Below, piece by piece: positions 23,921 to 33,301 of a stretch of 64,000 nucleotides of DNA (position 1 is the first letter of the stretch; the number at the start of each line of letters is the position of its first letter). Below the pieces are notes generated by a model. It did no database searches. It saw only the letters and a list, made by a program, of their open reading frames with translations, and was not told where the DNA came from. Source of the DNA: Streptomyces geranii (GTDB taxonomy: Bacteria > Actinomycetota > Actinomycetes > Streptomycetales > Streptomycetaceae); assembly GCF_002954775.1 (NCBI RefSeq), contig NZ_PJME01000003.1:372001-436000 (forward strand), written 5' to 3'. A program made the position numbers and the translations under genes.

Positions 23921-25189
23921 TCAGCGGTGCTGGTCCTGGCTCTCGGTTCGGTCGGATCGTTCGACGGGCGCTTCGGCCGGGCTCCCCTGCGCCGACCCCT
24001 GCCCCCGCCCGCCCTGCCCTCGTCGGTCCTGCCCCCGCCGGTCCCGCTCCCACGCCTTCGCGCGCCGGGCCGCCCCCGCGACCAGCGCCTCCAGGGGTCC
24101 CCGGCCCCTGGTGAACCGCCAGCCGGCCGCGAAGAGCAGCGAGCCCGCGACCAGCACGGCGTACTGGAGGTCGGGGGAGCCGTTCAGCGCTCCGGTGGCG
24201 AGGAAGAGGACATGGGCGGTGTACAGGGTCAGCGGCATGCTTCCGGCAGCCGCCAGCGGGAGCAGCGCCCGCCGGACGACGGTGATACGGGTCAGCAGCA
24301 GGACCGCCGCGAGCAGTGCGGTGGCCGCGCCGAGGGTGTGCAGCACGTCGAACGGCGAGGTGGAGTGCGGCGCCCGGGAGACCATCGCCCACCAGGTCTC
24401 GCCGTCCGGGGTGTCCCACAGGGCCTCGTCCCGGGCGTGCGGTCCGGTCGCGTCGTGGAACTCGTTCTCCTGGAGGCGCGCGAGCCCGCCCCAGCGCAGC
24501 AGCCACAGCGAGCAGACCAGCCAGGAGGCGGCGGCGAGCGCCAGTCCGGCGGTCAGCAGGCGGGTCGCGACGCGCCGGTCGAAGAGGTCCAGGCGCCCGA
24601 TGGCGAGCCCGGCGCAGAGGTACGCGGTCCAGGCCAGGACCGGGTAGTCGCCGTGGACGAGGAGGTCGCCGAGGAGACCGGCCGGGTCGGTGACCACGTC
24701 CTGGAGCGTCGGGTCGCCCTCGAAGGCGGGTTCGGGCAGCGCGCCCCGCAGCAACTGGACCAGGAACGGCGCGACCACGCCGAGGCCGAGGGCGACGTAC
24801 GCCAACGTCCGGGTGCGCAGGGCCAGCAGGGGCAGCGCGAGCAGGAACAGCAGGGCGTAGAAGGCGAGGATGACGTCGACTTCGAGGCCGGCCGCGTTCG
24901 AGGCGTAGCCCAGCAGCAGCCCGATCAGACCGACGGTCAGCGCGCGGGCGGCGACCGCGGCCAGCGAACCCCGGTCGGTGCGCGGCGTACGGCCGCCGGT
25001 GGTGAAGGCGAGGCCGACCCCGGCCACCAGCGCGAAGGTCGCCGAGGACCGGCCGCCCGCCAGTTGCCAGGCGACCGTCGGTGAATCGTCCGGCTCGAAG
25101 GCTCCGAATACGTGCACGGAGAACATACCGAGTAACGCGACACCGCGGGCCACGTCCACACCGGCTATGCGCGGTGTCGATAAAGGCAT
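23921..25189 (-). CDS. DUF418/HGSNAT-type multispan membrane protein (bldA-type TTA codon at position 3)
   Basis: A 422-residue integral membrane protein. The N-terminal RIAGVDVARGVALLGMFSVH is the signature of the DUF1624/DUF418 acyltransferase-like group, related to heparan-glucosaminide N-acetyltransferases; about ten hydrophobic helices follow, with PLTLYTAHVLF near the end (DUF418). The last 50 residues are a basic Arg/Gly/Gln-rich cytoplasmic tail. It may acylate or export a product, but the substrate is unknown. As first gene of the biosynthetic operon, it has an ATG at 25189 with GGAG six bases upstream, and its third codon is TTA, the rare leucine codon read only by the bldA tRNA in Streptomyces. 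If this start is right, expression depends on bldA. Confidence 0.82.
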   Translation of the reverse strand: MPLSTPRIAGVDVARGVALLGMFSVHVFGAFEPDDSPTVAWQLAGGRSSATFALVAGVGLAFTTGGRTPRTDRGSLAAVAARALTVGLIGLLLGYASNAAGLEVDVILAFYALLFLLALPLLALRTRTLAYVALGLGVVAPFLVQLLRGALPEPAFEGDPTLQDVVTDPAGLLGDLLVHGDYPVLAWTAYLCAGLAIGRLDLFDRRVATRLLTAGLALAAASWLVCSLWLLRWGGLARLQENEFHDATGPHARDEALWDTPDGETWWAMVSRAPHSTSPFDVLHTLGAATALLAAVLLLTRITVVRRALLPLAAAGSMPLTLYTAHVLFLATGALNGSPDLQYAVLVAGSLLFAAGWRFTRGRGPLEALVAGAARRAKAWERDRRGQDRRGQGGRGQGSAQGSPAEAPVERSDRTESQDQHR

Positions 25190-25863
25190 GGCTAGCTCCG
25201 TAAATTGGCAAATGGGCACGATGGATTTCGCGTCGGCCGTGTGCCCGCGATGCCGCTGAGGGCGGGAGTGGCGGTGGACGCGATATGAGAAATGGCGTAC
25301 GGGACGAATGGGCGGGTGAGCGGAAGAAAGCGGTGAGGTGTGCCGGGCACGGCGTCGAGCCGCACGTAGGCCGTGCGGATCAAGGGCAAACGCGGCTTGA
25401 TCGGGCTTGGTCGGAGCCCGGATGCCCCCGTGTCGTGATGCTTCGCACTCCCTTGGGTGGGTGTGCCCCGGAGAATGCAATCCGAATTGTTTCGACCCGG
25501 TTATGAAGGGGTCAAGGTCGCTCGGCGTAATGTCGCTTTCCTGTTACAGAGTCACGACTTTTCGTACGGATTGCGACCGCGTGTGCGGAGCCCTCACCTG
25601 GGAGCTTTCCGTAGGGCAGGTGTAATTGCCGGGCGGTATTCCGCTTGGGCGCGCCGAAATATAGCCGCCGAGTGCATGACAGAATTAGTATTCGATTTCT
25701 CTGCTGAATCGTTCCTTTCCGTTTCCGCTGGGTTTCTCGTCGTTTTCTGCCGTGTCACGGGAAGGGAGGGAAGGGGGAGGGAGGGGAGCGGTGCGCGGGC
25801 GCGGGGCCCGGACCGGGGTACCGGAGGGTGAGAGGGGCACCGCCCGCCCGATACCGTTAGGGC
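25190..25863. other. 674-base gene-free control region
   Basis: This gap between two divergent genes is noticeably richer in A+T than its surroundings, especially 25480-25750. I see no convincing coding frame. It holds an inverted repeat, GATCAAG at 25378-25384 with CTTGATC at 25396-25402, a typical regulator-site size. At 25759-25786 on the plus strand there are six runs of three to five G separated by one or two A, a strong G-quadruplex candidate. The stretch ataccgttagggcGTG just before 25864 looks like a -10 box (TACCGT) placed for a leaderless transcript of the YihY gene. The promoter of the biosynthetic operon should lie in the part near 25190-25480. Confidence 0.6.
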
Positions 25864-27021
25864 GTGCAGGCAGCAAGTGAACTTCCCGAGAGCCCCAGCG
25901 GCCGACTCCACCGCGCGCGCGTCCTCTACCGGAACGTCTCGAAGCGCAGGACCGCCTGGCTGTTGCTGAAGGACACCGTCAACTCGTGCATCGAGTACCG
26001 GATCCTGGGGCTGGCCGCCGAGGCGGCCTTCTTCACGCTGCTCTCCGTACCGCCGCTGCTGCTGAGCCTGATCGGCCTGCTCGGCTACGTCGACGACTGG
26101 ACCGGCACCGACACCATCACCAGCCTGGAGAACAACCTCCTGGAGGCGTCCCGCACGGTCCTGTCCGACAAGGGCGTCACCGAGATCGCCCAGCCGATCC
26201 TCAACGACGTGATGAAGGGCGGCCGGCCGGACGTCATCTCCATAGGGTTCCTGTTCGCCCTCTGGTCCGGCTCGCGCGCGGTGAACGTCTTCATCGACAC
26301 CATCACCGTCATGTACGGCCTCGACGGCGTCCGGGGCATCGTGAAGACCAGGCTGGTCGCCTTCGTCCTCTTCGTCGTCGCCCTGCTGATCGGCTCGGTG
26401 GCGCTGCCGCTGATGGTGGCGGGCCCGGACGCCGTACTCAAGGTCCTGCCATGGTCGGAGACGCTGGTACAGGTCCTGTACTGGCCCGTCGTCATCCTCC
26501 TGTCCATCGCCTTCCTGACGACGCTGTTCCATGTCTCGGTCCCGGTGCGCTCACCGTGGATCGAGGACGTCCCGGGCGCGCTGATGGCACTCGGGATGTG
26601 GGTGCTCGGCAGCTTCCTGCTGCGCATCTACCTCACCAAGACGGTCGAGGGCGCCACGATCTACGGCTCGCTCGCCGCCGCCGTAGCCGTCCTCCTGTGG
26701 GTCGGCGTGTCCGCGTTCGCCGTGCTCGTCGGGGCCGCCGTCAACGCGGCGATCGACCGCGTCTGGCCGGCCGCCTCCACCGCCGCCGCGCGCGCCGCCA
26801 ACGAACGGATCCGCGAGGAGGAGGCCGCCGAGTACGTCGCCCGGATGACCGCCGCCCGCACCTACGAGATCGACGACGACCCCGACGACCCGGCGGACAT
26901 GCCCTCCGAGTTCCCCGAACGCTGGTCACGCTTCCTGCCCCCGGAGGACGTGACCTCACGACTGCGGGCGCAGGTGAAGAGCACACCCAAGACGGGAGAG
27001 AGCCCGCCCTCCGCCAAGTGA
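25864..27021 (+). CDS. YihY/BrkB family membrane protein
   Basis: A 385-residue inner-membrane protein of the YhjD/YihY/BrkB family. About six hydrophobic helices are visible, including LGLAAEAAFFTLLSVPPLLLSL, RLVAFVLFVVALLIGSVALPL, VVILLSIAFLTTLFHVSV, LMALGMWVLGSFLLRIYL and AAAVAVLLWVGVSAFAVLVG; TIYGSLAAAVAVLLWV is the family signature near the end. The C-terminus is a long charged cytoplasmic tail. Despite the old name RNase BN, these are not RNases; transport or envelope roles are suspected. The GTG at 25864 has little Shine-Dalgarno, and a TACCGT box about 7 bases upstream suggests a leaderless mRNA. Confidence 0.85.
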   Translation: MQAASELPESPSGRLHRARVLYRNVSKRRTAWLLLKDTVNSCIEYRILGLAAEAAFFTLLSVPPLLLSLIGLLGYVDDWTGTDTITSLENNLLEASRTVLSDKGVTEIAQPILNDVMKGGRPDVISIGFLFALWSGSRAVNVFIDTITVMYGLDGVRGIVKTRLVAFVLFVVALLIGSVALPLMVAGPDAVLKVLPWSETLVQVLYWPVVILLSIAFLTTLFHVSVPVRSPWIEDVPGALMALGMWVLGSFLLRIYLTKTVEGATIYGSLAAAVAVLLWVGVSAFAVLVGAAVNAAIDRVWPAASTAAARAANERIREEEAAEYVARMTAARTYEIDDDPDDPADMPSEFPERWSRFLPPEDVTSRLRAQVKSTPKTGESPPSAK

Positions 27022-27064
27022 CGCAGAGCGGGCCGCGGTTGCCGACCGGCCGGCGCCTCCGGTC

Positions 27065-27928
27065 TCACACCTTCCACACGCCGGCCGCCGCGTTCTCCCG
27101 TACGAAGTCGGAGAACTCACGCGGCTCACGCCCGAGGACCTGCCGAACGCCGTCCGTGAGACGGGAGTTGCGGCCGTCCAGCAGCCCCTCGAAGACCTCC
27201 ACCAGGAACGCGGCCTCCTCCGCGGGCACCCCGAACCCCGCCAACGCCTCGCCGTACGCCGCCGCCGGCACCGGCGTGTACGTCAACTCGCGCCCCGTCA
27301 CCGCCGAGATCTCCGCGACCGCCTCCCGGAAGCTCAGCAGCCGGGGCCCGGTCAGCTCCAACGTCCGCCCCACGTACCCCTCCCCGGACCCGAGCGCGGC
27401 CACGACGACGTCCGCGATGTCCCGCACATCGAGGAACGGCTCCGTCACCTCCCCGGCGGGAAAGACGAGTTCACCGTGGCGCAGCCCCTCCACCAGCGGC
27501 CCCTCGCTGAAGTTCTGCGCGAACCACGAGGCCCGTACGACCGTCCACTCCGCGCCCGACGACCTGAGCGCGTCCTCCGTGGCCCGCGCCTGCTCCTCGC
27601 CCCGCGCCGACAGCAGCACGAGCCGCCGCACCCCGAGCCCGACCGCCTCCCGCGCGAGCGCTCCGACGCCCTCGGTCGCGGGGGGCGAGCCGACATCGGA
27701 CGGGTACATCAGATAGGCGGCGTCGGCACCGGCGAGGGTGTCCGCCCAGGTGGTCGGGTCCTCCCAGTCGAACCCCCGCGCGCGGGACGCCGCCCGCACG
27801 GTGAGCCCGGCGCCCCGCAGGGCCTCGGCCACCCGGCGGCCGGTCCGCCCGGAGGCCCCGGTGACGACCACGGTCGTGCCACCCCGGCCGGTCTCTCCGC
27901 TCTGCCCGTTCTCCGAGTTCTGTGTCAT
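27065..27928 (-). CDS. NmrA-like NAD(P)-binding oxidoreductase/sensor
   Basis: A 287-residue atypical short-chain dehydrogenase. The N-terminal VVVTGASGRTGRRVAEALRG is the GxxGxxG dinucleotide-binding motif of the NmrA/HSCARG and quinone oxidoreductase 2 (QorB) type, and the protein continues with LVLLSARGEEQAR and TVVRASWFAQNFSEGPL, both common in this family. A catalytic YxxxK is not obvious, so it may act as a redox sensor or a quinone reductase. The ATG at 27928 is chosen because upstream codons would leave no room for a promoter; its GGAGG is unusually close. It is divergent from the AraC regulator at 28009, which may control it. Confidence 0.82.
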   Translation of the reverse strand: MTQNSENGQSGETGRGGTTVVVTGASGRTGRRVAEALRGAGLTVRAASRARGFDWEDPTTWADTLAGADAAYLMYPSDVGSPPATEGVGALAREAVGLGVRRLVLLSARGEEQARATEDALRSSGAEWTVVRASWFAQNFSEGPLVEGLRHGELVFPAGEVTEPFLDVRDIADVVVAALGSGEGYVGRTLELTGPRLLSFREAVAEISAVTGRELTYTPVPAAAYGEALAGFGVPAEEAAFLVEVFEGLLDGRNSRLTDGVRQVLGREPREFSDFVRENAAAGVWKV

Positions 27929-28008
27929 GCCTCCAGTCAACGGCCGCACGCTCCGGGCGCCCATCGCCGAACGGCTCATTCCCATGCGTACGCGTCTACG
28001 CTGACGTC

Positions 28009-28947
28009 ATGGACGCCCTTGCAGGCCTTCTGGAGGGTCCACGCGCGCGTGGCGCCTTCATGATCCGCGCGTGCTTCGAGCCGCCGTGGTGTGTGCGCAT
28101 CGAGGACGAGGCACCCCTGACGGTGATGCTCATGGTGCGGGGCGACGCCTGGATCACCCCGGACACGGGGGACCGGCTGCACCTGCGCGCGGGCGACCTC
28201 GCCATCGCCCGCGGCCCCGACCCCTACACCTGCGCCGACGACCCCGGGACGCCCCCGCAGGCCCTGATCCTGCCGGGCGCCGAGTGCCGCTACCCCGACG
28301 GCCGCTCCCTCAACGGCGTGATGGACCTCGGCGTACGCACCTGGGGCGACCGCCCCGACGGCTCGGCCGTGCTGCTGATCGGCACGTACCTCATGCGGGG
28401 CGAGATCAGCGGCCGGCTGCTGGACGCCCTGCCGCCGCTCCTGTCGCTCCCCTCGGGGGCGTGGCGGTGCCCGCTGACACCGCTGCTCATGGAGGAGGTG
28501 GTGCGCGACGAACCGGGCCAGGAGGTCGTCCTCGACCGGCTGCTCGACCTGCTGGTCATCGCGGCCCTCAGGGCCTGGTTCTCCCGCCCCGAGGCGGCGA
28601 CCCCGGCCTGGTACCGGGCACTGGCCGACCCCGTCGTGGGCCGCGTACTGCGCCTGGTCCAGGACGACCCGGCGCACCCCTGGACCGTGGGCCTGCTCGC
28701 CGCCGAGGCGGGGGTGTCCCGGGCCGCCCTGGCCCGCCGCTTCACGGACCTGGTGGGCGAACCCCCGATGACCTACCTCACCGGCTGGCGCCTGGCCCTG
28801 GCCGCCGACCGCCTCCGCGACACGGACCACACCCTCGACGCCATCGCCCGCCAGATCGGCTACGGCAGCGCGTTCGCCCTGTCCAGCGCCTTCAAGCGGG
28901 TCTACGGGATCAGCCCGCAGGAACACCGCGCCCTGCGGCCGAGGTGA
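28009..28947 (+). CDS. AraC family transcriptional regulator with cupin sensor domain
   Basis: A 312-residue regulator. The N-terminal part is a cupin-like domain of the AraC_binding_2/Cupin_6 type ([23 protein letters not shown]), and the C-terminal hundred residues hold two helix-turn-helix units: [20 protein letters not shown] and [20 protein letters not shown], with [12 protein letters not shown] closing the domain. Such proteins often control a divergent oxidoreductase gene, and the NmrA-like gene begins 80 bases away in the opposite direction. A TACGCT box lies about 9 bases before the ATG at 28009, so translation from a leaderless transcript is likely. The ligand is unknown. Confidence 0.87.
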   Translation: MDALAGLLEGPRARGAFMIRACFEPPWCVRIEDEAPLTVMLMVRGDAWITPDTGDRLHLRAGDLAIARGPDPYTCADDPGTPPQALILPGAECRYPDGRSLNGVMDLGVRTWGDRPDGSAVLLIGTYLMRGEISGRLLDALPPLLSLPSGAWRCPLTPLLMEEVVRDEPGQEVVLDRLLDLLVIAALRAWFSRPEAATPAWYRALADPVVGRVLRLVQDDPAHPWTVGLLAAEAGVSRAALARRFTDLVGEPPMTYLTGWRLALAADRLRDTDHTLDAIARQIGYGSAFALSSAFKRVYGISPQEHRALRPR

Positions 28948-28969
28948 GCGGCGGCGTAGCCTTTCGTAC

Positions 28970-29680
28970 GTGTACGAGGAACGGCCCTCCCGGCTGCCGG
29001 GCGCGGTGGTGTGGACGAACACCCCGGCCGGGCCCGGTGTGCGGCCCGTACTGCCCGACGGCTGCATGGACCTGCTCTGGCGCGAGGGGCAACTGCTGGT
29101 CGCAGGCCCCGACACCCGCCCGTACGTCCCCGAAGGTGCCCCCGCGCGTTGGGCGGGCGTCCGCTTCCACCCCGGCACGGCCCCGGCCCTGCTGGGCGTA
29201 CCCGCACACGAACTCCGCGACCGGCGCGTCGAGTTGGCCGACCTGTGGGGAGTGGCCGAGGTGAGGCGGCTGAGGGCGCGGGTCGACGCGGCGCCCGATC
29301 CGGCGACGGGACTTGAGGAACTGGCACGGGAGCGGGCGGCGGACACTCCTCCGCCGGATCCGCTGCTCGGCGCCCTGGTGGCGGCGCTGGAGACGGGCCG
29401 CCCGGTCGGCCGTACCGCTGACGAACTGGGCCTCAGCGCCCGCCAGTTGCACCGCCGCTCACTCTCCGCCTTCGGCTACGGCCCCAAGACGCTGGCCCGC
29501 ATCCTGCGCATGCAGCGCGCGCTGGGGCTGGCCCGGGAAGGGGTGCCCTTCGCGGAGACGGCGACACGCGCGGGGTACGCGGATCAGGCCCACCTCGCGC
29601 GGGACGTAAGGGAGTTGGCGGGGATGTCGCTGGGGCGACTACTCGGCGGAGGGGTCGGAGGCCGGCCTACCGGCGCGTGA
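28970..29680 (+). CDS. AraC family regulator with short DUF6597-type N-terminal domain
   Basis: A 236-residue protein that follows the first AraC gene after 22 bases. The N-terminal half ([22 protein letters not shown] and [18 protein letters not shown]) is the small sensor domain seen in many short actinobacterial AraC proteins. The C-terminal part has the double [22 protein letters not shown] and [22 protein letters not shown] at 28970 is used, with a TAGCCT box a few bases upstream but no Shine-Dalgarno, so a leaderless mRNA is possible inside the run-on region of the first gene. I cannot name its target. Confidence 0.82.
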   Translation: MYEERPSRLPGAVVWTNTPAGPGVRPVLPDGCMDLLWREGQLLVAGPDTRPYVPEGAPARWAGVRFHPGTAPALLGVPAHELRDRRVELADLWGVAEVRRLRARVDAAPDPATGLEELARERAADTPPPDPLLGALVAALETGRPVGRTADELGLSARQLHRRSLSAFGYGPKTLARILRMQRALGLAREGVPFAETATRAGYADQAHLARDVRELAGMSLGRLLGGGVGGRPTGA

Positions 29681-29710
29681 GGTCGGCCGTCACCGCATGT
29701 CTCGGCCGTC

Positions 29711-32700
29711 TCACCGCATGTCCGGGACGGTGACCCTGCGGTGTTCCTGGTGGGCCGATTCCGCGAGGGTTTCCGCGCCGCACCGGGTGAACAGCGTCCT
29801 CGCCCGCGCGAGTTGGGCCGGGGCATCGGTGGGACGGCCGGAGGCGGACAGGGCGCTGCCCGCCGTCAGCCGGGCGGAGGCCTCGTAGAGCGGCATGCGG
29901 GCCGTGCGGAACACCTCGGCGGCTCGCAGCGCGGTGGACGCTGCGGAGGCGTCCCGCCGGAAGAGGCCGACCTCGGCGCGGGCGAGCAGGGCGAAGCCCG
30001 TGCGGGCCGGTGGTCCGTCAGAGGACGCGGCACCGGCGGCGGCACGTACCCACCGCTCGGCGGCCGGGACGTCGCCCCGGGCCAGCTCTGCCCCGGCCAG
30101 CACCCGGAACCACAGCGGACGGAAGGGGGCGTCGTACCGGGCGAGTCCGGGCCCGCCGCCGCCCTCGACCACGGTGCGGACACAGCCGTCCGGATCCCCG
30201 GTGAGCAGCATGGCCTGACCTAGCAGCGCGGTGACCGTCGGCCTACGGGAGCCCGGGTCGGTGCTGGTCCGGGCCAGTGACTCCTGGCAGATCTTCAGCG
30301 CTCCCGCGCCGTCCCCGCGCCACATGAGCACCCCGGTGTGCACCGCGGTGGCCAGTGAGCAGGGTTCGTCGGTCCCGACCAGTGTGGCCGCCTCCAGCGC
30401 CTCGTCCGCGTACGCCGACGCCTCGTCCAGCCGGCCGAGCCACAGATGGACGTAGGCGGCGATCTCCAGCAGGTCGGCGCGGAGGACGCTCTGGCCCGTG
30501 TGGCGGCAGACCTTCAGTCCGCGTCCGATCCTGTGCAGGGCGGATTCGAAGTCGCCCTGGAACATCTGTGTCCAGCACGTGGAGACCACGGTGTCGAGGT
30601 GGTCGGCCAGCCCCTGGTCGTCGGCGGCCTCCAGCGCGTCGTTCGCCGGGCCGAGGTGCCGCGTCGATCGTGCGTGGTTCCCGGACATGGTGTGGGCCAG
30701 CGCCAGCATGCCGTGCGCCTCGGCGGTGTGCGGCGCGTCCCCGTCGTACCGCGCCGCGCGCAGGGCGCGTTCCGCCCGGTCGACGGCGGCGGGCAGGTCG
30801 GAGGTGCGCAGGGCGACGGCCGCGATCCCCAGGTGCAGGGGCACGGTCCCGGAGGCCCCCAGGCCGTCGCTGTCCGCCAGTTCCCGTTCCAGCAGGTCCC
30901 TCGCCTGCCGGTACCGGCCGAGCAGCCACTCCGCCCGGGCGAGGGAGGCGGTCGTGCGCATCCGCAGACCGTGCGCGTCGGCGGGCAGGAGGACGGCGGC
31001 GTCGCGCAGGAGGTCCCGGCCGTCCTGGAGCCGGCCCGCCAGACCCAGGGCGTCGGCCTGCTGGAGCAGGAGTTCCGGCCGTGCCGGGTGGTCACCGCCG
31101 AGCAGGCGCAGCGCCTCCCCGGTCCAGGAAGCAGAGGTGACCGGCGCGAGGGTCAGGATCTGGAGTGCAGCCTGCGCGAGAAGGCAGACGGCCTCCGTGT
31201 CGCCCTCCCGGGCCGAGCGCTGGACATGGGATGCCCGCGCGATCACGGAGGCCCCGCGCGCGGCCAGGCTGTCGGCGGCCCGGCCATGGGCCTCGATCCG
31301 CCAGCCGGCGCCGAGCCCCTGGTACACCGCCGCACGCACCAGCGGGTGGCGGAACCGGAACCGTCGGGTGACCTCCAGCCGCCGCACCAGATCCCGGTCC
31401 GTGAGTTCGTCCAGGGCCGCCAGCGCCCGGCTGTCCGGCAGCCGCGCCACGGCCGCTGCCATGTCCACGTCGAAGGTGTCGCCGAGTACCGCGGCGGCTC
31501 CGGCGGTGGCGCGCGCGGTGGCCGACAGACCGTCCAGCTCCTGCTGGAGCACGGCCCGTACCGACTCCGGCAGTCCGTCGGGGGCGGGCGCGGGCTCGGC
31601 CGGGGCAAGCGGCGCAGCGGTGCCGGTGCCGCGGGCCAGCGCCTCCAGGTAGAACGGATTGCCCGCACTCTCCTCGTACAGCCGATCGAAGTCCAGCCGC
31701 TCGAACCGCTCGTCCCCTGTTGCCGCGCCGCACAGTTCGGCGCACTCGGCCCGCGACAGTGGCTGGATCTCGATCCTGGCCGACCGTCCCTCGTCCCCCG
31801 ACCGGGACAGCGCCGCGAGCAAGCGTGGCGGGGCCTGCCGAGGCCGGTGGGCGAGGACGAGCAGCAGCGGGGTACGCGGCGGGTGCCGTACCAAATGGTC
31901 CACGAGTTCGACGGTCGCCGCGTCCGCCCAGTGCAGGTCGTCCAGCCCGAGCAGAAGGCCTCCGGGGCCGCCCAGCGTCTCCAGCAGCGCCCGCACCGAC
32001 CTGTGGAACCAGTGCCGCTCGGCGGTCACCGGCTTCGGACCCTCGGCACACCACGCGGACAGGGCCGGGAAGACCGCGCCAAGCAGACCGAGCGGGAGCC
32101 CCGACGACTCGTCCAGCGCGCCCAGGTGATCGTCCAGCGCGTCCACGAACACGCCGTACGGCGCCTGGTCCCACTCCGCGCACCGCCCGGTCAAAACGGT
32201 CAGGCCCCGCCGGCGCGCCAGTTCGCCCACCTCACCGAGCAGCCGGGTCTTCCCGATGCCGGGCTCCCCGGCGAGCTCCAGCACTCCCGGCGTCCCTGCC
32301 GCGGCGTCGTCGACCGACCGTTCGGCGAGCGCGAGTTCCGCGGTACGTCCGACCAGTCGGCCGGCGGTTCGGCCGTGTCGCGCGGCCACGGCGACGGGGA
32401 CCGCTGCCCGTACCGGTGCGGGGCCAGCGGCGGGGAGGTCGAGCGCGGAGTCGGCGGTGAGAAGCCGCTGGTGCAGCCGCCGCAGTGGGGGACTCGGGTC
32501 GCAGCCGAGTTCGGCGGCCAGCCGCTGCCGGAGCCGCTCGTAGCCGTGGAGGGCGTCGGCCGGACGGCCGCATCGGTACAGGGCGAGGAGCAACTGCCCG
32601 GCCAGCCGCTCGTCCAGCGGATGCGCCTCGGCGCGGCGGGCGAGTCCGGCCAGCAGCTCGGTGTGTTGTCCGCGCCGCAACTGGATGTCGGTGCGGTCCA

Positions 32701-33172
32701 GTTCGGCCGCCAGGCGCTCCTGGTCCAGGGTGGTGCGCAGGGCGTTGATCCATGGGGTGTCGAGACCGGCGAGGGCCTCTCCGCGCCACAGGCCCAGGGC
32801 CTGGTCGAACAGGGCCGCGGCCCGGTCGTCCTCTCCGGCCGCCCGGGCACCGGCCACCAGGTCGTGGAAGCGGTGCAGGTCCACCGTCGCCCGCTCGACG
32901 CCCAGGACGTAGCCGCCGGACCGCCGGACGATGTCCGCCCCGTCCACGTCCGCCAGCGCCCGCCGGAGACGGGAGACATAGCCGTACAGCGTGTCCCTGG
33001 CCTGCCGGGGAGAGGTGTCCGCCCATACCCGGTCGACGAGTTCACCGACCGGCACGGAACGGCCCGCTTCCACCAGCAGCACCGCCAGGACGCTCCGCTG
33101 CCGGGCGTGGCCCAGGTCGAGGAGCCGGCCCCGCACCCGCGCCTCGACGCCGCCCAGCAGTCCGAACGCCAT
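29711..33172 (-). CDS. SARP-type transcriptional regulator with AAA ATPase and TPR-like region
   Basis: A large regulator of the AfsR/DnrI class, about 1153 residues. The N-terminus is an OmpR-type winged helix (MAFGLLGGVEARVRG onward, with LYGYVSRLRRALAD), followed by the bacterial transcriptional activation domain (to about residue 245, including RGEALAGLDTPWINALR). An AAA/STAND ATPase follows with Walker A ELAGEPGIGKTRLLGEVG near residue 305 and Walker B LLLGLDDLHWAD. The last third is alpha-helical and TPR-like. Such proteins often activate antibiotic clusters. The ATG at 33172 aligns with the usual SARP beginning; an ATG at 33220 would add 16 residues. It is divergent from the secreted inhibitor gene. 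The nearby diaminopropionate cluster is a possible but unproven target. Confidence 0.88.
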   Translation of the reverse strand: MAFGLLGGVEARVRGRLLDLGHARQRSVLAVLLVEAGRSVPVGELVDRVWADTSPRQARDTLYGYVSRLRRALADVDGADIVRRSGGYVLGVERATVDLHRFHDLVAGARAAGEDDRAAALFDQALGLWRGEALAGLDTPWINALRTTLDQERLAAELDRTDIQLRRGQHTELLAGLARRAEAHPLDERLAGQLLLALYRCGRPADALHGYERLRQRLAAELGCDPSPPLRRLHQRLLTADSALDLPAAGPAPVRAAVPVAVAARHGRTAGRLVGRTAELALAERSVDDAAAGTPGVLELAGEPGIGKTRLLGEVGELARRRGLTVLTGRCAEWDQAPYGVFVDALDDHLGALDESSGLPLGLLGAVFPALSAWCAEGPKPVTAERHWFHRSVRALLETLGGPGGLLLGLDDLHWADAATVELVDHLVRHPPRTPLLLVLAHRPRQAPPRLLAALSRSGDEGRSARIEIQPLSRAECAELCGAATGDERFERLDFDRLYEESAGNPFYLEALARGTGTAAPLAPAEPAPAPDGLPESVRAVLQQELDGLSATARATAGAAAVLGDTFDVDMAAAVARLPDSRALAALDELTDRDLVRRLEVTRRFRFRHPLVRAAVYQGLGAGWRIEAHGRAADSLAARGASVIARASHVQRSAREGDTEAVCLLAQAALQILTLAPVTSASWTGEALRLLGGDHPARPELLLQQADALGLAGRLQDGRDLLRDAAVLLPADAHGLRMRTTASLARAEWLLGRYRQARDLLERELADSDGLGASGTVPLHLGIAAVALRTSDLPAAVDRAERALRAARYDGDAPHTAEAHGMLALAHTMSGNHARSTRHLGPANDALEAADDQGLADHLDTVVSTCWTQMFQGDFESALHRIGRGLKVCRHTGQSVLRADLLEIAAYVHLWLGRLDEASAYADEALEAATLVGTDEPCSLATAVHTGVLMWRGDGAGALKICQESLARTSTDPGSRRPTVTALLGQAMLLTGDPDGCVRTVVEGGGGPGLARYDAPFRPLWFRVLAGAELARGDVPAAERWVRAAAGAASSDGPPARTGFALLARAEVGLFRRDASAASTALRAAEVFRTARMPLYEASARLTAGSALSASGRPTDAPAQLARARTLFTRCGAETLAESAHQEHRRVTVPDMR

Positions 33173-33301
33173 CAGCCGGTTCAAGGATTCCCCCAGATTC
33201 ACCGCAGGCCCGCCCTGCATCGTCAGTCAGGAGAGTGGCATGGGCATGGAGAGGAAGCCACGGTTGCCCAGCCTCGAACTGACCGAAGGAGATCTTGCGA
33301 C

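Noticed and set aside
25457..25831. Short plus-strand frames in the A+T-richer gap
   Set aside because: Codon third positions are not G/C-biased, there is no ribosome site, and the translation resembles no protein.
25864..27021. RNase BN as a function for the YihY-like gene
   Set aside because: The name comes from a historical misassignment; the protein is an integral membrane protein with no nuclease motif.
30446..33300. Plus-strand frame opposite the SARP regulator, open into the inhibitor gene
   Set aside because: Only the last 203 codons, after the ATG at 33302 with a ribosome site and signal peptide, look like a real protein.
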